Part shown: in pieces, positions 1-10,302 of the stretch
Layout: the number at the start of each line of letters is the position of its first letter
Position numbering within the stretch: the first letter of the stretch is position 1
Assembly: GCA_907165275.2 (NCBI GenBank)
Contig: OU015669.1
Coordinates: forward strand, 5,354,501 to 5,418,500
Direction: 5' to 3'
DNA: 64,000 nt
Origin: Zygaena filipendulae
Lineage: Eukaryota > Arthropoda > Insecta > Lepidoptera > Zygaenidae
Translations under genes and position numbers: made by a program
The notes under the pieces: generated by a model
Databases searched by the model: none
The model's input: the letters and a program-made list of their open reading frames with translations, nothing else
What the model was told of the DNA's origin: nothing

Positions 1-259
1 TGATAGCGAATATTAGAGATTATATTAAGAAGCGACACCTCACTCCCACCAATCTCATTCCTCCTCATACCCCGCGAAAATGACCTTGGTGAAGACTGAA
101 GAAAGTTTGTCACATTGTAGAACTGACAGTTACTGTCAGTTCTCTGTCAACCTTACGCACAACACGTGTACGTGCAAGCCGGCCGTCTTTACTTGTGAGT
201 AAGTATTTGAATCAGTTCATTTGTATGAAGTGTCACCGGGCATGGTAACGTGGCAGTAC
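1..259 (-). other. Leo1 intron after exon 5 (partial)
   Basis: Minus-strand intron that starts with GTACTG at 259 and leaves the window. In-frame reading past the donor meets a TGA after about nine codons, which supports splicing here. No further Leo1 exon is visible. A short perfect inverted repeat, AACTGACAG-TTA-CTGTCAGTT, lies near 120-150. Confidence 0.5.
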
Positions 260-3200
260 CTCGTCCCCGCTCGGACGCGCGTCGTCATCGCGCCGCTCGT
301 CGTCGCTGCGACTGCGACTGCGGCTGCGGCTGCGACTGCGGCTGCGGGAGCGCGACCGCGACCGCGAGCGCGCCGCTCGCTTCTCGTTCTCTTCGTCGGT
401 ACTGATGTCCGACGCGTCGCCGAAAAGTGCGTCCGCGGTCACTGAATATTGTACAATACAATGACAATTACAATGACGGATTGATGTTTATTTTCTTTAA
501 CATGTTAGATGCCGCAAACGCTAAGGGCGGCGCCACAATCTCGGCGACGGCGCGCGGTGGCGGCGGCGGCAGCGGCAAAAACAAATGGTACACAACATAC
601 CAAGTCGGCCACAACTATCTGCGGTGCGAGCTGTGGGCTACTTCGTATGTTGTCTACCATTTCTTTTGCCACCGCCGTCGCCGCCGAGACTGTGGCCAAC
701 ACCCACCTAACACCTTGCCAAATAAGGTAGGCATGGTCAGAAGGGGTAGTAGTCTCAGATTCAAACGCTGTCAAAAGTTTTAATTCAAGATTTCAAGCAT
801 TTATGTCGCAAAAATATTATATACCTACTTCGAACGCGTCCCTAGGACTTGATTCGCGTTCAATCCCAGCTGTTTCCGCCTCGAATATCCCAGTCAGGGG
901 ACAAATCAGATATTTTATTCCTATACTGTAGTTAAGTTTCCCATTTGTCACCAGTTGGAGGCATCTCTTTGACTGGAGATGGTTATCATTGTTACAGAGA
1001 AATAACGATTAGAACTGCCTGCCAGCGAACCTTTTATAGATTAGGGGCCAGCTCAGACGAAGCTGAGGGGGCCAGACGATAATTGCTATTTACGTTGGTA
1101 AGATATAAACATAGAGTGCAAAAACTTTAAATAAAGGAAAGTTGTGATATTTCATTTTAAGAAAACCTGAACTAACCCGTGTCATTTTTCTCCTTGTCTT
1201 CATCATCGGAGTCGACCAGCTGTTTCGATTTCTTTGGCTTGCTGGAGGTATCCGAGCCGCTGTCGGCGCGACGCTTGGGGCGCGCGTCCACGTCGCTATC
1301 GGAATCCGAGAGCACGGCGCGTTTCTTTTTGTGTCCTTTAGGAAGGTCACATAAATAGGGAGACAAAAGGCGGTATACCTCAATTCAGAGCTCTTATTCA
1401 CTATGACCCAACAACATTCCTTGCCCATAACGCGCGTCCCAAAAACGCATTTCTAAACGTTCTAGATGCCAAGATATTAGAAATTATTATTCTTTATGCC
1501 ATAAGAAACGTTGTAATAATAGATTTTACAACAAGTGCACAAAACCAACCATTTTTATCAGAGACTTTTAGCAGCCATGAGCCGAAGGCGAGGGCTTATA
1601 GTAGTGTCGAGGATATAAAATAGTTTTGTGGACGAGTTATAAATTCTGCTTTTCACTTCGATTGCGAGGAAATAAAACAGTAGTAGGTATAAAATAACAT
1701 TTCTTTAATTAAAATTCAAAGTAAAATGAGTACAGTTTTTAATACTGAAGGAAAATGTTTTTCCCGGCATATTAACGGGTATTTATGTGTTAAAAACACA
1801 TAAGGCACATAAATTAAAGTAAATATTATAAAATAACAAATGGGCATGTAGACTAATTTTTATTTTTTAGTCCGTCTTGAAGATTATTAAAAAATATTGG
1901 ACACGTATTTTTTATTTTCTAACAGACGGACTAATTAGAATTTTGATTTTCAAGAGTAGTCCACATCCCCATTCTATCTATGAACTTCTTATTGTGTTTG
2001 GCTGTATGACTCATTTTCTTTGCCTTAATATAGATACATTTATGAGTAGATACGTTAATGCAGTAATGCACTTGTGCACAAAAGTAGATTTTGTGCAGCC
2101 TATATCCTGCGCAAACAAGCACTTTCAGAGCATGAGAAGTGAAAATGTATTTTTTTGCAGTAAAACTTCTATGATTACAAGGGAAAGACAGTTTTTGCGG
2201 CGTCTTATCTTAGCGCGGCGTGTTATGGTCATAGTGAATAAGGGCAGGTTCGAGTTTCGACACATCAACATAAATACAACCTCCCCAGTCACCAGGCAAA
2301 CCAACAAAGTTTTACGAAGTTCTAACACTCATAGTAGGTTACATTTTATTAGTTATAATTGTTATTTGGGGAAGTGATAATTTGATTCACATTTTTATAT
2401 TAATACTAGCTGTCCCCCGCGATTTCATCCGCGATAATTTCGGAGTTCCCGCGGAGGTTGCGGGAGAAAAGTACTCTATGTCCTTCAGTTCCCGAGGTAA
2501 TTCCGGGATAAAAACTATCCTATCTTTTAAGTTGGACCATATTATAAATGGTTGCAAAATTTTATCAAAATCCGTTCAGTAGTTTCGGAGTCCATCGCGG
2601 ACAAACAACGTGACACGTGATTTATATATATTAGATTTGTTAAGCGAGAAAATAGATCTGTGGCAATAAATAGAAACGAGCTGCAATATCTGTTGTATAT
2701 GAACTTTTGAAATACAGAGTAGCTACCCTGCTAGGCTTTTTCAGTTTAACAAAATATTTTTGCTGATCATAAGTACCATGCAAACTGTATTAGCTGATAG
2801 AATACATTTACTTGCTGACCAAAACGTCTATAATTTGCTTACCATTTAAATGATGTGTATTATTTGTATTTTGAGCTAAAATTGGACTGAAGATTGTCTG
2901 TAGAGACTAAAATTCATCTTATGGTCATATCTGGCTGGGTTGTTTTTTAACTACATACATAATAAAGTTGGCTAACAAATAAAAGCAGTAGACTTACCAT
3001 CATTTGAAGCATTGGAACTCTGTGAATGTGACCGCGATCTAGACTTGCTTTTTGATTTACTCTTTGATTTTGAGCGAGAGTGTCTCGACCCAGATCGTGA
3101 ACGACTCTTTGATTTGTTATTGACTTCATCATCGTCAATCATAAGATTCGGTGAGTTTGATCTACTGTCTTGGACATCCTGTCTTCTTTCCGGACTTTTT

Positions 3201-4811
3201 GAAGCAGATGAGGCACTTCTTGATCGGGATTTCTTACTTTTGGGACTACCACTAGCAGATTTAGAGTGTGACCGTCTCTGTGCTTGAGATTTTGGACTAC
3301 GGGACTGTGACTTTGAAGACCTTGACTTTGGACTTTCCGAACCAGATTTTGGGCTTTGTGATCTTGATTTCGGGCTTTGAGATCGAGATTTTGGGCTATG
3401 TGACCTCGATTTTGGACTTTGTGATCTAGATTTTGGGCTTTGCGAACCAGATTTCGGGCTTTGAGACCTAGATTTAGGACTTTGTGACCTAGATTTAGGA
3501 CTTTGTGAACCAGATTTAGGACTTTGAGCTCCTGATTTAGGTGAAGCAGAGCGAGACTTAGGACTGCCTGAGCGTGACTTGTTGCTACCAGATCCTGAGC
3601 GGGACCTTTTTGAACCAGCAGAAGTTCTGGACTTGGGGCTGGATGAACCTGACCTGTTACTTTGGACAGAACCACTCCTATTAGGAGAATTAGATTTGCT
3701 GTGGGAGGCCGATGATTTTTGTGAATGTCCAGAATGATTTGAGTGTGGTGATTCACTTCCAGACTTCTGAGGGCTGCGAGATACAGATCTAAAAAGTAAA
3801 GTTACAAGTTAATAAGTTAGACGACACCATTTATTTAGTGGTTAGTTAGCCTAACTGCTACTCCAGGTGGCACAGGTTCGATCCCAGGTCCCAGTCCCAC
3901 AAGGTCATTTATTTATTTATTTATAAATTTTTGTTTGTAATTCCTATGAATGATTGCTATACTTCAAGTCTGAGTGCTTATAAAAAGCTTTATAAGTTTT
4001 TTAGTATCCATAGTGATTTATGCTTCACTTCTAAATAGGTAAAAAAGTTAAAGGTCACTACACAACATTGACTAAATAATAACTCCTGAAATCTACTTGA
4101 CCTATGAAGCTGAAATTTAGCAGGTTGATAGTTTTCACAGAATTTACAGAATTCATTGATTTGATTGATTGAATTGGATTGTATTGATTGAAGCTGGTGA
4201 AATCACAAGGAACTGCTAGTCTGTATAAAAGTAAACTAAAGAAGACATTGTTTTAGGTACATGCATAAAATCCTATTGTATGCATGTACCTAAAACAATG
4301 TCTTCTTGGACGCACCACCTACACAATGTGTAGGTGGTGCGTCCAAGAACCATAAGCACAAAATGTGAACTTAAAGTTAAGTCAACAACAGACTGTTTTT
4401 TTATTTTGAAGTTTTCAGATTGCAAGTTTGATACAGTCAGGGTGCAGTTATGTCGACATAGTGATAGAAAGTATAGCTAATGTGTGAAGTTTATCTGTGT
4501 GCAGGGTGTATCACAGTGAAATACTGACAGTAAAAATTGTGCTTGATTTCACACTTGCCTAGAGCGGCTGCCTTCCTTTCCAGAGGGTGCAGGGCTTGGG
4601 CTCTTACTGCGGCTTCCACTAGATCCACTATCGGAATCACTGCCGGTGTCAGTATCTAATGCAAAGGAGAAGCAACATATTCTTTCAGCATTTTCGCTAC
4701 AATTTGCAACAGTGGTTAGTTTGTAAATAAACAAGAAATATTCCAAATAATGCCCAAATCGAAATCTATAATAATTCTATTAAACTTACCATCAACTATA
4801 TTTGGTGCCAT
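260..4811 (-). CDS. Leo1: Leo1-like Paf1 complex subunit, N-terminal part (five exons, runs off the left edge)
   Basis: Coding exons on the minus strand: 4811-4790, 4655-4559, 3788-2998, 1335-1177 and 441-260. Joined, they give 1251 nt (417 codons) with no stop and matching phases (1, 2, 1, 1, 0). The start is MAPNIVD, followed by a GTAAGT donor. Exon 3 (791 nt) is almost all Ser/Arg/Pro/Lys, with SQSPKS[RG] heptads at about residues 121-196. Exon 4 carries KKKRAVLSDSDSD and VDSDDED. Exon 5 carries TADALFGDASDISTDEE (about 358-374), then an unbroken RS run and SDDE. The LFGDASDIS block and the RKRA..SDS context resemble Leo1 proteins. The conserved C-terminal half, with its IPETR..VEIP region, would lie beyond position 1, so the assignment rests on the N-terminal half only. 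Leo1 acts in the nucleus in the Paf1 elongation complex on RNA polymerase II. The intron after exon 2 must use a GC donor (GCAAGT) to stay in frame. An RS-rich splicing factor is the main alternative. Confidence 0.72.
442..1176 (-). other. Leo1 intron between exons 4 and 5
   Basis: The intron has a GTTAGT donor at 1176 and an acceptor TTCAG at 442. It contains an unusually GC-rich stretch at about 520-720, with short reading frames in several frames rich in Ala, Arg and Gly. None has a recognisable domain, so they are not called as genes. Confidence 0.5.
1868..1933. mobile_element. Deleted MITE with TAGTCCGTCT terminal inverted repeats
   Basis: Perfect 10-bp inverted termini (TAGTCCGTCT at 1868-1877, AGACGGACTA at 1924-1933) enclose 46 bp. 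The sequence next to the left end is shared with the longer element at 32355-32534, including a segment with AAAATATTGGACA, so this looks like an internally deleted copy of the same family. It lies in a Leo1 intron. Confidence 0.55.
2407..2636 (+). repeat. ACTAGCTGT-family dispersed repeat
   Basis: Starts TAGCTGTCCCCCGCG and continues through a GGGATAAAA segment and ATCCGTTCAGTAGTTTCGGAG to an AT-rich tail. It is diverged, and lies in a Leo1 intron in the orientation opposite to the gene. Confidence 0.65.
3319..3545 (-). repeat. 21-bp coding minisatellite (SQSPKS[RG] heptads) in Leo1 exon 3
   Basis: About eleven near-identical 21-bp units in frame on the minus strand (a unit reads AGTCCTAAATCTAGGTCACA plus one base) encode serial SPKSRSQ or SPKSGSQ heptads. 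The unit length is a multiple of three, so expansion or loss keeps the frame. Confidence 0.8.
3835..3925 (+). repeat. tRNA-derived SINE
   Basis: A tRNA-like head with A-box-like TAGTGGTTAGTTAGCC and a B box GGTTCGATCC at 3875-3884, followed by a TTTATTTATTTAT tail. The cloverleaf is not intact, so it is called a SINE and not a tRNA gene. It lies in the Leo1 intron between exons 2 and 3. Confidence 0.6.
4241..4305. repeat. Perfect hairpin, 27-bp arms and 11-nt loop
   Basis: The left arm (4241-4267, starts GAAGACATTGTTTTAGG) is the exact reverse complement of 4279-4305. It lies in a Leo1 intron and shares base 4305 with a second perfect hairpin. Confidence 0.85.
4305..4347. repeat. Perfect hairpin, 20-bp arms and 3-nt loop
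   Basis: CTTGGACGCACCACCTACAC (4305-4324), loop AAT, then its exact reverse complement to 4347. Directly adjoins the hairpin at 4241-4305. Confidence 0.85.
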
Positions 4812-4907
4812 TATTTAGATTTGTTCTATAACAACTCACCACAAATTAATTATTAAAGTGGTAAATAACACAAACTACTTGGAGATACTACGTAAATAAT
4901 AATTAAA

Positions 4908-4920
4908 CACCAGTGAAGTT
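4908..4920. repeat. 13-bp target-site duplication, left copy
   Basis: CACCAGTGAAGTT, identical to 10528-10540. It directly adjoins the microsatellite tail of the retrotransposon. Confidence 0.9.
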
Positions 4921-5207
4921 CTTCTTCTTCTTCTTTGGTTTATGGCTTCGGGCACTATGTGTTGCCACAGTGACTCCGCCAATGTCACGTAGTTGGGAGA
5001 ATACGTTGGAGTCCGACAATTAATGATCGGTAATGAATTAATTTAGATTTAGGCCCAATCAGCACTAAACAATGATACAGTAAATTTATCTAAACTAGAC
5101 ATGCTATACACACCAAAAAACCAAGTAGTTATTTTATCATTAGAGGGTGTTAGTTTTTTTTCTTTTTTAAACGGCAGTGCAACCGGTACTACTATTAGCC
5201 ACTACTA

Positions 5208-8200
5208 TTAAAAGTTTAAGTTATGGGTTTCTATAAAATTTGCGAGGACTTTTATGAAAGGAGTATGTACAAGTGATAAGAGAGTTTTAAAGTTTGTAGG
5301 GCGGGGGATCTCTCTCGGTAGATAGTCATACAAGGAGTCATGTTTTGGGCAGTTGAAAAAGATGTGGTCGGTCGTACCTTCATCTAACCCGCATTCACAC
5401 AGAGAGTGATCCCTCACCCTAATTTTTGCCAAGTGTACGGGAATACAAGAATGACCTAGGCGGAGGCGGCATATAGTCGATGTTATCCTTTTACTTATTT
5501 TACGGTATTTGAAGAACCATGGTCTATGCGGTACAATATCTTGAATGCTACCGTAATGTTTGGCCTTATATTTTATTTCGCTCCATTGGTTGTTCCAGTC
5601 TTTTACCAGGTCTGAAGAAGCAGTAATACACAGATCATGTGAGTACGAATTAGTATATTTCACAACACCCGTTTGTATAGCATCCTTTGCGCAGGAGTCA
5701 GCCATTTCATTACCTCGAATGCCGCAATGTCCCGGAATCCAGGCAAGGGTCACCAGTAGTCCTATCTCTCTACAATGAAAGAGGCTTTCTCTGATTTGAA
5801 TTATCAGTGGGGCTTTGATTTTAGATTTGTAAGGATTAGAGAAAATAGCTTGTAAGCTACTCAAAGAGTCGGTGAGAATAAGGGTTTTATTTAATTTATG
5901 TGCAAGTATATATTCAATCGCTTCTAATAAGGCGATGGATTCGCCTGTGAAAACAGAGAATGTAGAGGGGCACTTATATTTTAGAATAATTTTAAATTTA
6001 GGGAACCATACTGAGACTCCAACCTCACCATCTCTGGAAAGTTTGGAAGCGTCTGTGAACATAGGGGACCAGTCTTGCCATTCATTACGTAATATTTCCA
6101 ACAGTTTTTGTTCAGCGCCGACTGCATTTTTATTAATTCCAAAATTAGGTATAATTTTAGGTTTGTACGACAATACTTCATATGGAGTAGAAAATAGGGG
6201 ATTACCGGAAATTCGAAACATAGGGTGGGGAAGGCGGGAAAGTTTTAGGTAGCTGCTTAATATACAAGGGAATGGAGAGGTATGGAGCTGGTTTAGTACA
6301 AAAAGCTTATCAAGAAGTGGATGTGAGGAAAACTGGGCTGCCTTAAAAAAATATCTATCGGACAAATACTGTCTTCGTAGGTGTAGAGGGGGATCTACGC
6401 ACTCTATACGCATTGCGTTTATCGGGGACGATTTCATGGCACCTAAAATAAGCCGTAGGCATTTAGACTGGATTTTGTTTAATTTTTCTAAGGCTAATTT
6501 GTTGCATGGATCCAAAAGAAACGTGCCATAATCAAGTTGGCTGCGAATTACTGCATTATATATCAGCTTCATAGTGTATGGGTGTGCACCCCATCCAACT
6601 CCACACAAAGCTCTGAGAACATTTATTCCTTTCTCGCATTTCTGGGTAATGTAGTTCATGTGGGGAGTACCATTAAGACGAGAGTCGAGGATTACACCCA
6701 AAAATTTAGTACTATCTGACAAGGGGACTGGTTGGCCATTGATTGTTAAATTTATATCCGGGATTGTCCGTTTACGGGTAAATATTACGGCTTTACTTTT
6801 GGGGGCCGATAAAGATAACCCATGGGAACAGAGCCAATCATTTAGATAGAACAAGGCGGAATTTAGTTGACCCGAAGCATAGGAGATGGAATTAGAGGAT
6901 ATATATAAAGCAAGGTCATCAGCATATTGGAGTATATGGCAGGATTGGGGGATAGATAGATCTAAGTCATGTGTATAAAGGCTATACAATAGTGGACTTA
7001 GCACGGAGCCCTGGGGTAGACCCTTCCAGACTAATCTAGGAGGGAGTAGTGAGCTATTATTACGGATAAGGATGAATCTGGACATCAAAAGGTTACATAT
7101 GAAGTTGATTATCCTCACTGGGATACTCAGCTTGTGCATTTTCTGCCTGAGTACTGGAAGAAGAACATTGTCATATGCTGCAGTGATATCAAGAAACAAA
7201 CCTACCAGATACTCTTGTCTTTTAAACGCGATGCGTATGTCTGTGGTAAGGATGCTTAAATTATCCATTGTACTCATACCTTTCCTAAAACCAAACTGCG
7301 ATTTTGCCAAGCTGCCCTTGGTTTCCAACAACCACTCCAGTCGGTTCTTGACAAGATGCTCTGTGATCTTGGCGAGGACCGAAGACAAGGCAATTGGACG
7401 ATATGAAGAAGGATCTTGGGGGTCTCTTCCTGGTTTCGGTATGGGAAGAACAATTTGGGATTTCCACTCTTTCGGTATACAACCAGTTATGAAAATTGCA
7501 TTGGCGATATCTAAAAAGGATTTTTTTGTTTCGGTATTAGCTTTCGTTATGAATGAGTATGGAATGCCATCCACACCTGGAGAAGAATCTTTTAACCCAT
7601 CCAGAACGCAGTGGAGCTCGTCAAGTGTGAATGGGTCATTCATTTTATCCGATAAATTAGGGTTGGTCAAATAAAAGTCGGGAAATAAGTCAGAGTAAGG
7701 GACAAATGGAGGGGCAAGTCTATCTGTAAACTCCTCCAGCCATACAGAAGAGTCGGTTGACGTTGAATTATTGTCTACTAAGTAGCCACGATATCTTTTG
7801 AGGTTCTTCCAAATGATTGAAGGAGGAGATCGTGGGGCTAACCGTTCGCAAAACTGCGTCCACCCTTGCCTTTTTTTTTTGTACAAGAACCTTTTCGTTT
7901 TAGCTGCAGATTTCTGGTAGAGGAGGTAGTTTTCTAATGTCATAGAGGCGTTGTATTGTGATTCTGCTCCACTCCGCATTTTCACCATCCGAGTACATTC
8001 TGCATCCCACCAAGGGGGAGAGAGTCTTTTATTTTTGGAAGAATTTTTTACTGGAAAGTGCATATCTGCAGAGGATAAGAGGGATTCGACAAATTTTGAG
8101 TAATTATCCAAAAGATTTAAGTTAGATAAGGGAGGGATTAAAGCAATTTTTTCTTCTACGGAAGAGTTGAACTTCTCCCAGTCAGCATTATTTAGTCTAT

Positions 8201-8888
8201 ATTTGAGAAGGGGTTTTCGAGTGATATTAGGGCAGGAATGAGACGCCAAAATAATAGATATGGGATAGTGGTCACTACCATGGGAGCTGGGAAGAACATT
8301 CCATGTAGTGGAAGGTGCCAGGCTGGGTGAACAGATGGTGAGATCCACTGCACTTCTTGGGTTTTGAGTAGGGGTGACTCTTCTTGTTCTAGTACCATCA
8401 TTCAGTACACATATATTAAAATCATCAAATAGATCAAGAAGGAGGGAGGAAAATGAGTCACAAAAATGTGAGCCCCAGGAGATATGGTGACAATTGAAAT
8501 CTCCCATAATCAAGATAGGTTGCGGAAGTTGAGAAATTATTGACCGGAGAACAGGAATTGTTGCGCAAGAGGGACGGGGGATATAGATAGACAATATAGA
8601 TACGCCAAGAATTCTGGCAGCGACTGCATTAATGTCTTGCCCATGAGCAGGAAGGGGTATTTGAGAAAAAGGGACTAAATGTTTGATAAGGATGGCACAC
8701 CCAGCATACCCATCGTCTCTGTCATCACGAAGGCATGAATAGCTAGGCATCCTGAAGTGGGATCCCGGCACGAGCCATGTCTCCGAGATAGCAAGGACGG
8801 CTGGTCTGGTATCATTGATAACATTAATGAGTTCATGTTTTTTGCGTCTAATACTTTTTACGTTCCACTGGAGGAGATGCATACTCAT
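5208..8888 (-). CDS. Retrotransposon ORF2: endonuclease, reverse transcriptase, RNase H
   Basis: 1226 residues, uninterrupted. The N-terminus is an exonuclease-endonuclease-phosphatase domain (QWNVKS at 7-12, SETW with E36, GDFN at 129-132, SDH at 205-207) that nicks target DNA. The reverse transcriptase spans about 475-760, with FLDITAAYDNV (D567), LPQGSVLSPLL (624-634) and the catalytic QYADD (D657, D658). An RNase H domain lies at about 940-1070 (FTDAS D946, GES E983, TDS D1007, IPGHCGIRGNEMAD with H1054 and D1064). The C-terminus has a C-x-C-x8-H-x4-C zinc motif (C1164, C1166, H1175, C1180), as in I, Jockey and R1 elements. All catalytic residues are present. The ATG overlaps the end of ORF1 by 41 nt in another frame, so translation probably relies on reinitiation or a similar mechanism. 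Confidence 0.95.
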   Translation of the reverse strand: MSMHLLQWNVKSIRRKKHELINVINDTRPAVLAISETWLVPGSHFRMPSYSCLRDDRDDGYAGCAILIKHLVPFSQIPLPAHGQDINAVAARILGVSILSIYIPRPSCATIPVLRSIISQLPQPILIMGDFNCHHISWGSHFCDSFSSLLLDLFDDFNICVLNDGTRTRRVTPTQNPRSAVDLTICSPSLAPSTTWNVLPSSHGSDHYPISIILASHSCPNITRKPLLKYRLNNADWEKFNSSVEEKIALIPPLSNLNLLDNYSKFVESLLSSADMHFPVKNSSKNKRLSPPWWDAECTRMVKMRSGAESQYNASMTLENYLLYQKSAAKTKRFLYKKKRQGWTQFCERLAPRSPPSIIWKNLKRYRGYLVDNNSTSTDSSVWLEEFTDRLAPPFVPYSDLFPDFYLTNPNLSDKMNDPFTLDELHCVLDGLKDSSPGVDGIPYSFITKANTETKKSFLDIANAIFITGCIPKEWKSQIVLPIPKPGRDPQDPSSYRPIALSSVLAKITEHLVKNRLEWLLETKGSLAKSQFGFRKGMSTMDNLSILTTDIRIAFKRQEYLVGLFLDITAAYDNVLLPVLRQKMHKLSIPVRIINFICNLLMSRFILIRNNSSLLPPRLVWKGLPQGSVLSPLLYSLYTHDLDLSIPQSCHILQYADDLALYISSNSISYASGQLNSALFYLNDWLCSHGLSLSAPKSKAVIFTRKRTIPDINLTINGQPVPLSDSTKFLGVILDSRLNGTPHMNYITQKCEKGINVLRALCGVGWGAHPYTMKLIYNAVIRSQLDYGTFLLDPCNKLALEKLNKIQSKCLRLILGAMKSSPINAMRIECVDPPLHLRRQYLSDRYFFKAAQFSSHPLLDKLFVLNQLHTSPFPCILSSYLKLSRLPHPMFRISGNPLFSTPYEVLSYKPKIIPNFGINKNAVGAEQKLLEILRNEWQDWSPMFTDASKLSRDGEVGVSVWFPKFKIILKYKCPSTFSVFTGESIALLEAIEYILAHKLNKTLILTDSLSSLQAIFSNPYKSKIKAPLIIQIRESLFHCREIGLLVTLAWIPGHCGIRGNEMADSCAKDAIQTGVVKYTNSYSHDLCITASSDLVKDWNNQWSEIKYKAKHYGSIQDIVPHRPWFFKYRKISKRITSTICRLRLGHSCIPVHLAKIRVRDHSLCECGLDEGTTDHIFFNCPKHDSLYDYLPREIPRPTNFKTLLSLVHTPFIKVLANFIETHNLNF

Positions 8889-10302
8889 TATTGCTGTTAT
8901 TAGGAATCAAGCGAAGAACATCTGTAAGTTTTTGGGCTACGTTGGACGGTAAGCAATCGTTATATTTGGTTAGAATATTGATGATAATGGATAGAAGAAG
9001 GTCTAGTAAATTGTCATTTGGGGAAATATTAGTAGTTTCAGAGGGAGTTTTGAGTGCACAACCATTGGGAAGTGAAGATTTTTCCCAGTGAGGCATCAGG
9101 TTATACATACTTTGGTCGAAACCTTTGGTAGGAGCGGTTCGAACTTTAGGAGTATAAAATATTGTTTTTTTATGAGATTTATTTTGAGTAGGTTCTTGGG
9201 AGAGGTGCATGAAATCTTGGGAATTAAGAATAGTGGAAGGAGGTACTTCTCTGGTAATCTCGGAAAAAGATCTTCGGACCGATGGAAAGCGCTGTGATGC
9301 TTCATTGTATGAAATATTATCCTGAGACATCAGTACTTTTATGGAACGCTGCCGTGCTTGCTCAGGGCAATTTTTGTCAGTGGCGAAGTGCCGACCAGAA
9401 CAATAGAGACAAGTTGCTTCATTCGAGGCAACGGAACAAGTATCTCCCGCGTGAGATTGGGCGCATTTAGAACATCTGGGTTTTGATCTGCACTGAGACC
9501 GAATATGACCAAATCGACAGCAGTTGTGACATTGAATGGTAGGGAATCGGTAGAGCTCTACTGGCAAGGATGTGTGACAACAGTATATATATTGAGGGAG
9601 GATTTGGCCGTTAAAAGTGAGAACAACTGTTTGTGTTGGGATCCAACTCACTTGTCCATCAGTTATATTTTTGCGGTTTAAACGCCGCGCTTTCATTATA
9701 GGACCGCAGTTGCTCGGTAGTTCTACAGTATCAACTAGGTCTCCCATAGACCAATCAGTAGGGATGTTCTTGACCAGGCCCATTCTAGTAACATTGTATG
9801 TGGGAATATTAGTTTTATATTTGTGTAGTGCCAGTTTTGGGTTCTCCAGGAAAGTATTTGCATTTGCTGCCGTATTAAATTCGACTGAGATTCTGTTGCG
9901 GCCAACTCCTTTGAGCCCACCACAAACAATATTTTTAATTTCATTATCCATTAGAAATTTGCCGAATTTAATAGGGCGAATTGCAGTACCAACCGATGGG
10001 TCCAGTTCTTCCCGCGACACGTGTACAATAAACGGACCACTGTCATTATCAGTGTACCTCTTAGGGCCATCATTAAAACTTGGGTTAATGTAGGTATTCT
10101 GAATGGATGGAGTGGCAACACCAGACTCTAATAAGATAACCTTTTTGTTACTTGTTTGTGGGTTAAGTTGCGATGGGGCTGGTCTTTTACGCGAGCATTC
10201 TTGGGAGGTATCGGGTTGAGGAAATGGGGACGACAATTCTATACACTCCATCGCCCCATCAATGTCCGGGGGGTCTGGAGGTTTAGGCGGTTGGTCATCC
10301 AT
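8848..10302 (-). CDS. Retrotransposon ORF1: Gag-like protein with three CCHC knuckles
   Basis: 484 residues from the ATG at 10302 (MDDQPPKPPDPPDIDG). The frame is open a few codons further upstream but has no ATG there. The first 90 residues are Pro-rich and of low complexity. A central region of about 90-250 probably holds the RNA-binding fold of insect non-LTR Gag proteins. Three zinc knuckles follow: C258-C261-H266-C271, C277-C280-H284-C289 and C298-C301-H305-C312. Such proteins bind element RNA and form the ribonucleoprotein with ORF2. No frameshift or stop is seen. The stop at 8848-8850 lies inside the start of ORF2. Confidence 0.92.
   Translation of the reverse strand: MDDQPPKPPDPPDIDGAMECIELSSPFPQPDTSQECSRKRPAPSQLNPQTSNKKVILLESGVATPSIQNTYINPSFNDGPKRYTDNDSGPFIVHVSREELDPSVGTAIRPIKFGKFLMDNEIKNIVCGGLKGVGRNRISVEFNTAANANTFLENPKLALHKYKTNIPTYNVTRMGLVKNIPTDWSMGDLVDTVELPSNCGPIMKARRLNRKNITDGQVSWIPTQTVVLTFNGQILPQYIYCCHTSLPVELYRFPTIQCHNCCRFGHIRSQCRSKPRCSKCAQSHAGDTCSVASNEATCLYCSGRHFATDKNCPEQARQRSIKVLMSQDNISYNEASQRFPSVRRSFSEITREVPPSTILNSQDFMHLSQEPTQNKSHKKTIFYTPKVRTAPTKGFDQSMYNLMPHWEKSSLPNGCALKTPSETTNISPNDNLLDLLLSIIINILTKYNDCLPSNVAQKLTDVLRLIPNNSNNEYASPPVERKKY

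Larger units (their letters stand above)
1336..2997 (-). other. Leo1 intron between exons 3 and 4
   Basis: The intron runs from a GTAAGT donor at 2997 to an acceptor AAAG at 1336. It is AT-rich. It holds a 66-bp MITE remnant (1868-1933) and a dispersed ACTAGCTGT-family repeat (2407-2636). An open stretch of 166 codons on the plus strand starts at TTG inside the MITE and is not taken as a gene. Confidence 0.5.

Noticed and set aside
427..783. 118-codon plus frame and overlapping minus frame in GC-rich DNA
   Set aside because: Open frames are expected by chance in a short GC-rich stretch; low-complexity residues and no splice logic.
1877..2377. 166-codon plus-strand frame
   Set aside because: It starts at TTG inside a MITE remnant, lies in a Leo1 intron and shows no domain.
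3139..3756. 205-codon minus-strand open frame across Leo1 exon 3
   Set aside because: It is the wrong frame of the same repeat-rich exon; the Ser/Lys/Pro frame joins the neighbouring exons in phase.
3835..3925. tRNA gene
   Set aside because: B box and partial A box are present but the cloverleaf is incomplete and the tail is SINE-like.
5560..9470. Several plus-strand open frames of 60-200 codons across the retrotransposon
   Set aside because: They lie antisense to intact ORF1 and ORF2 and show no domain.
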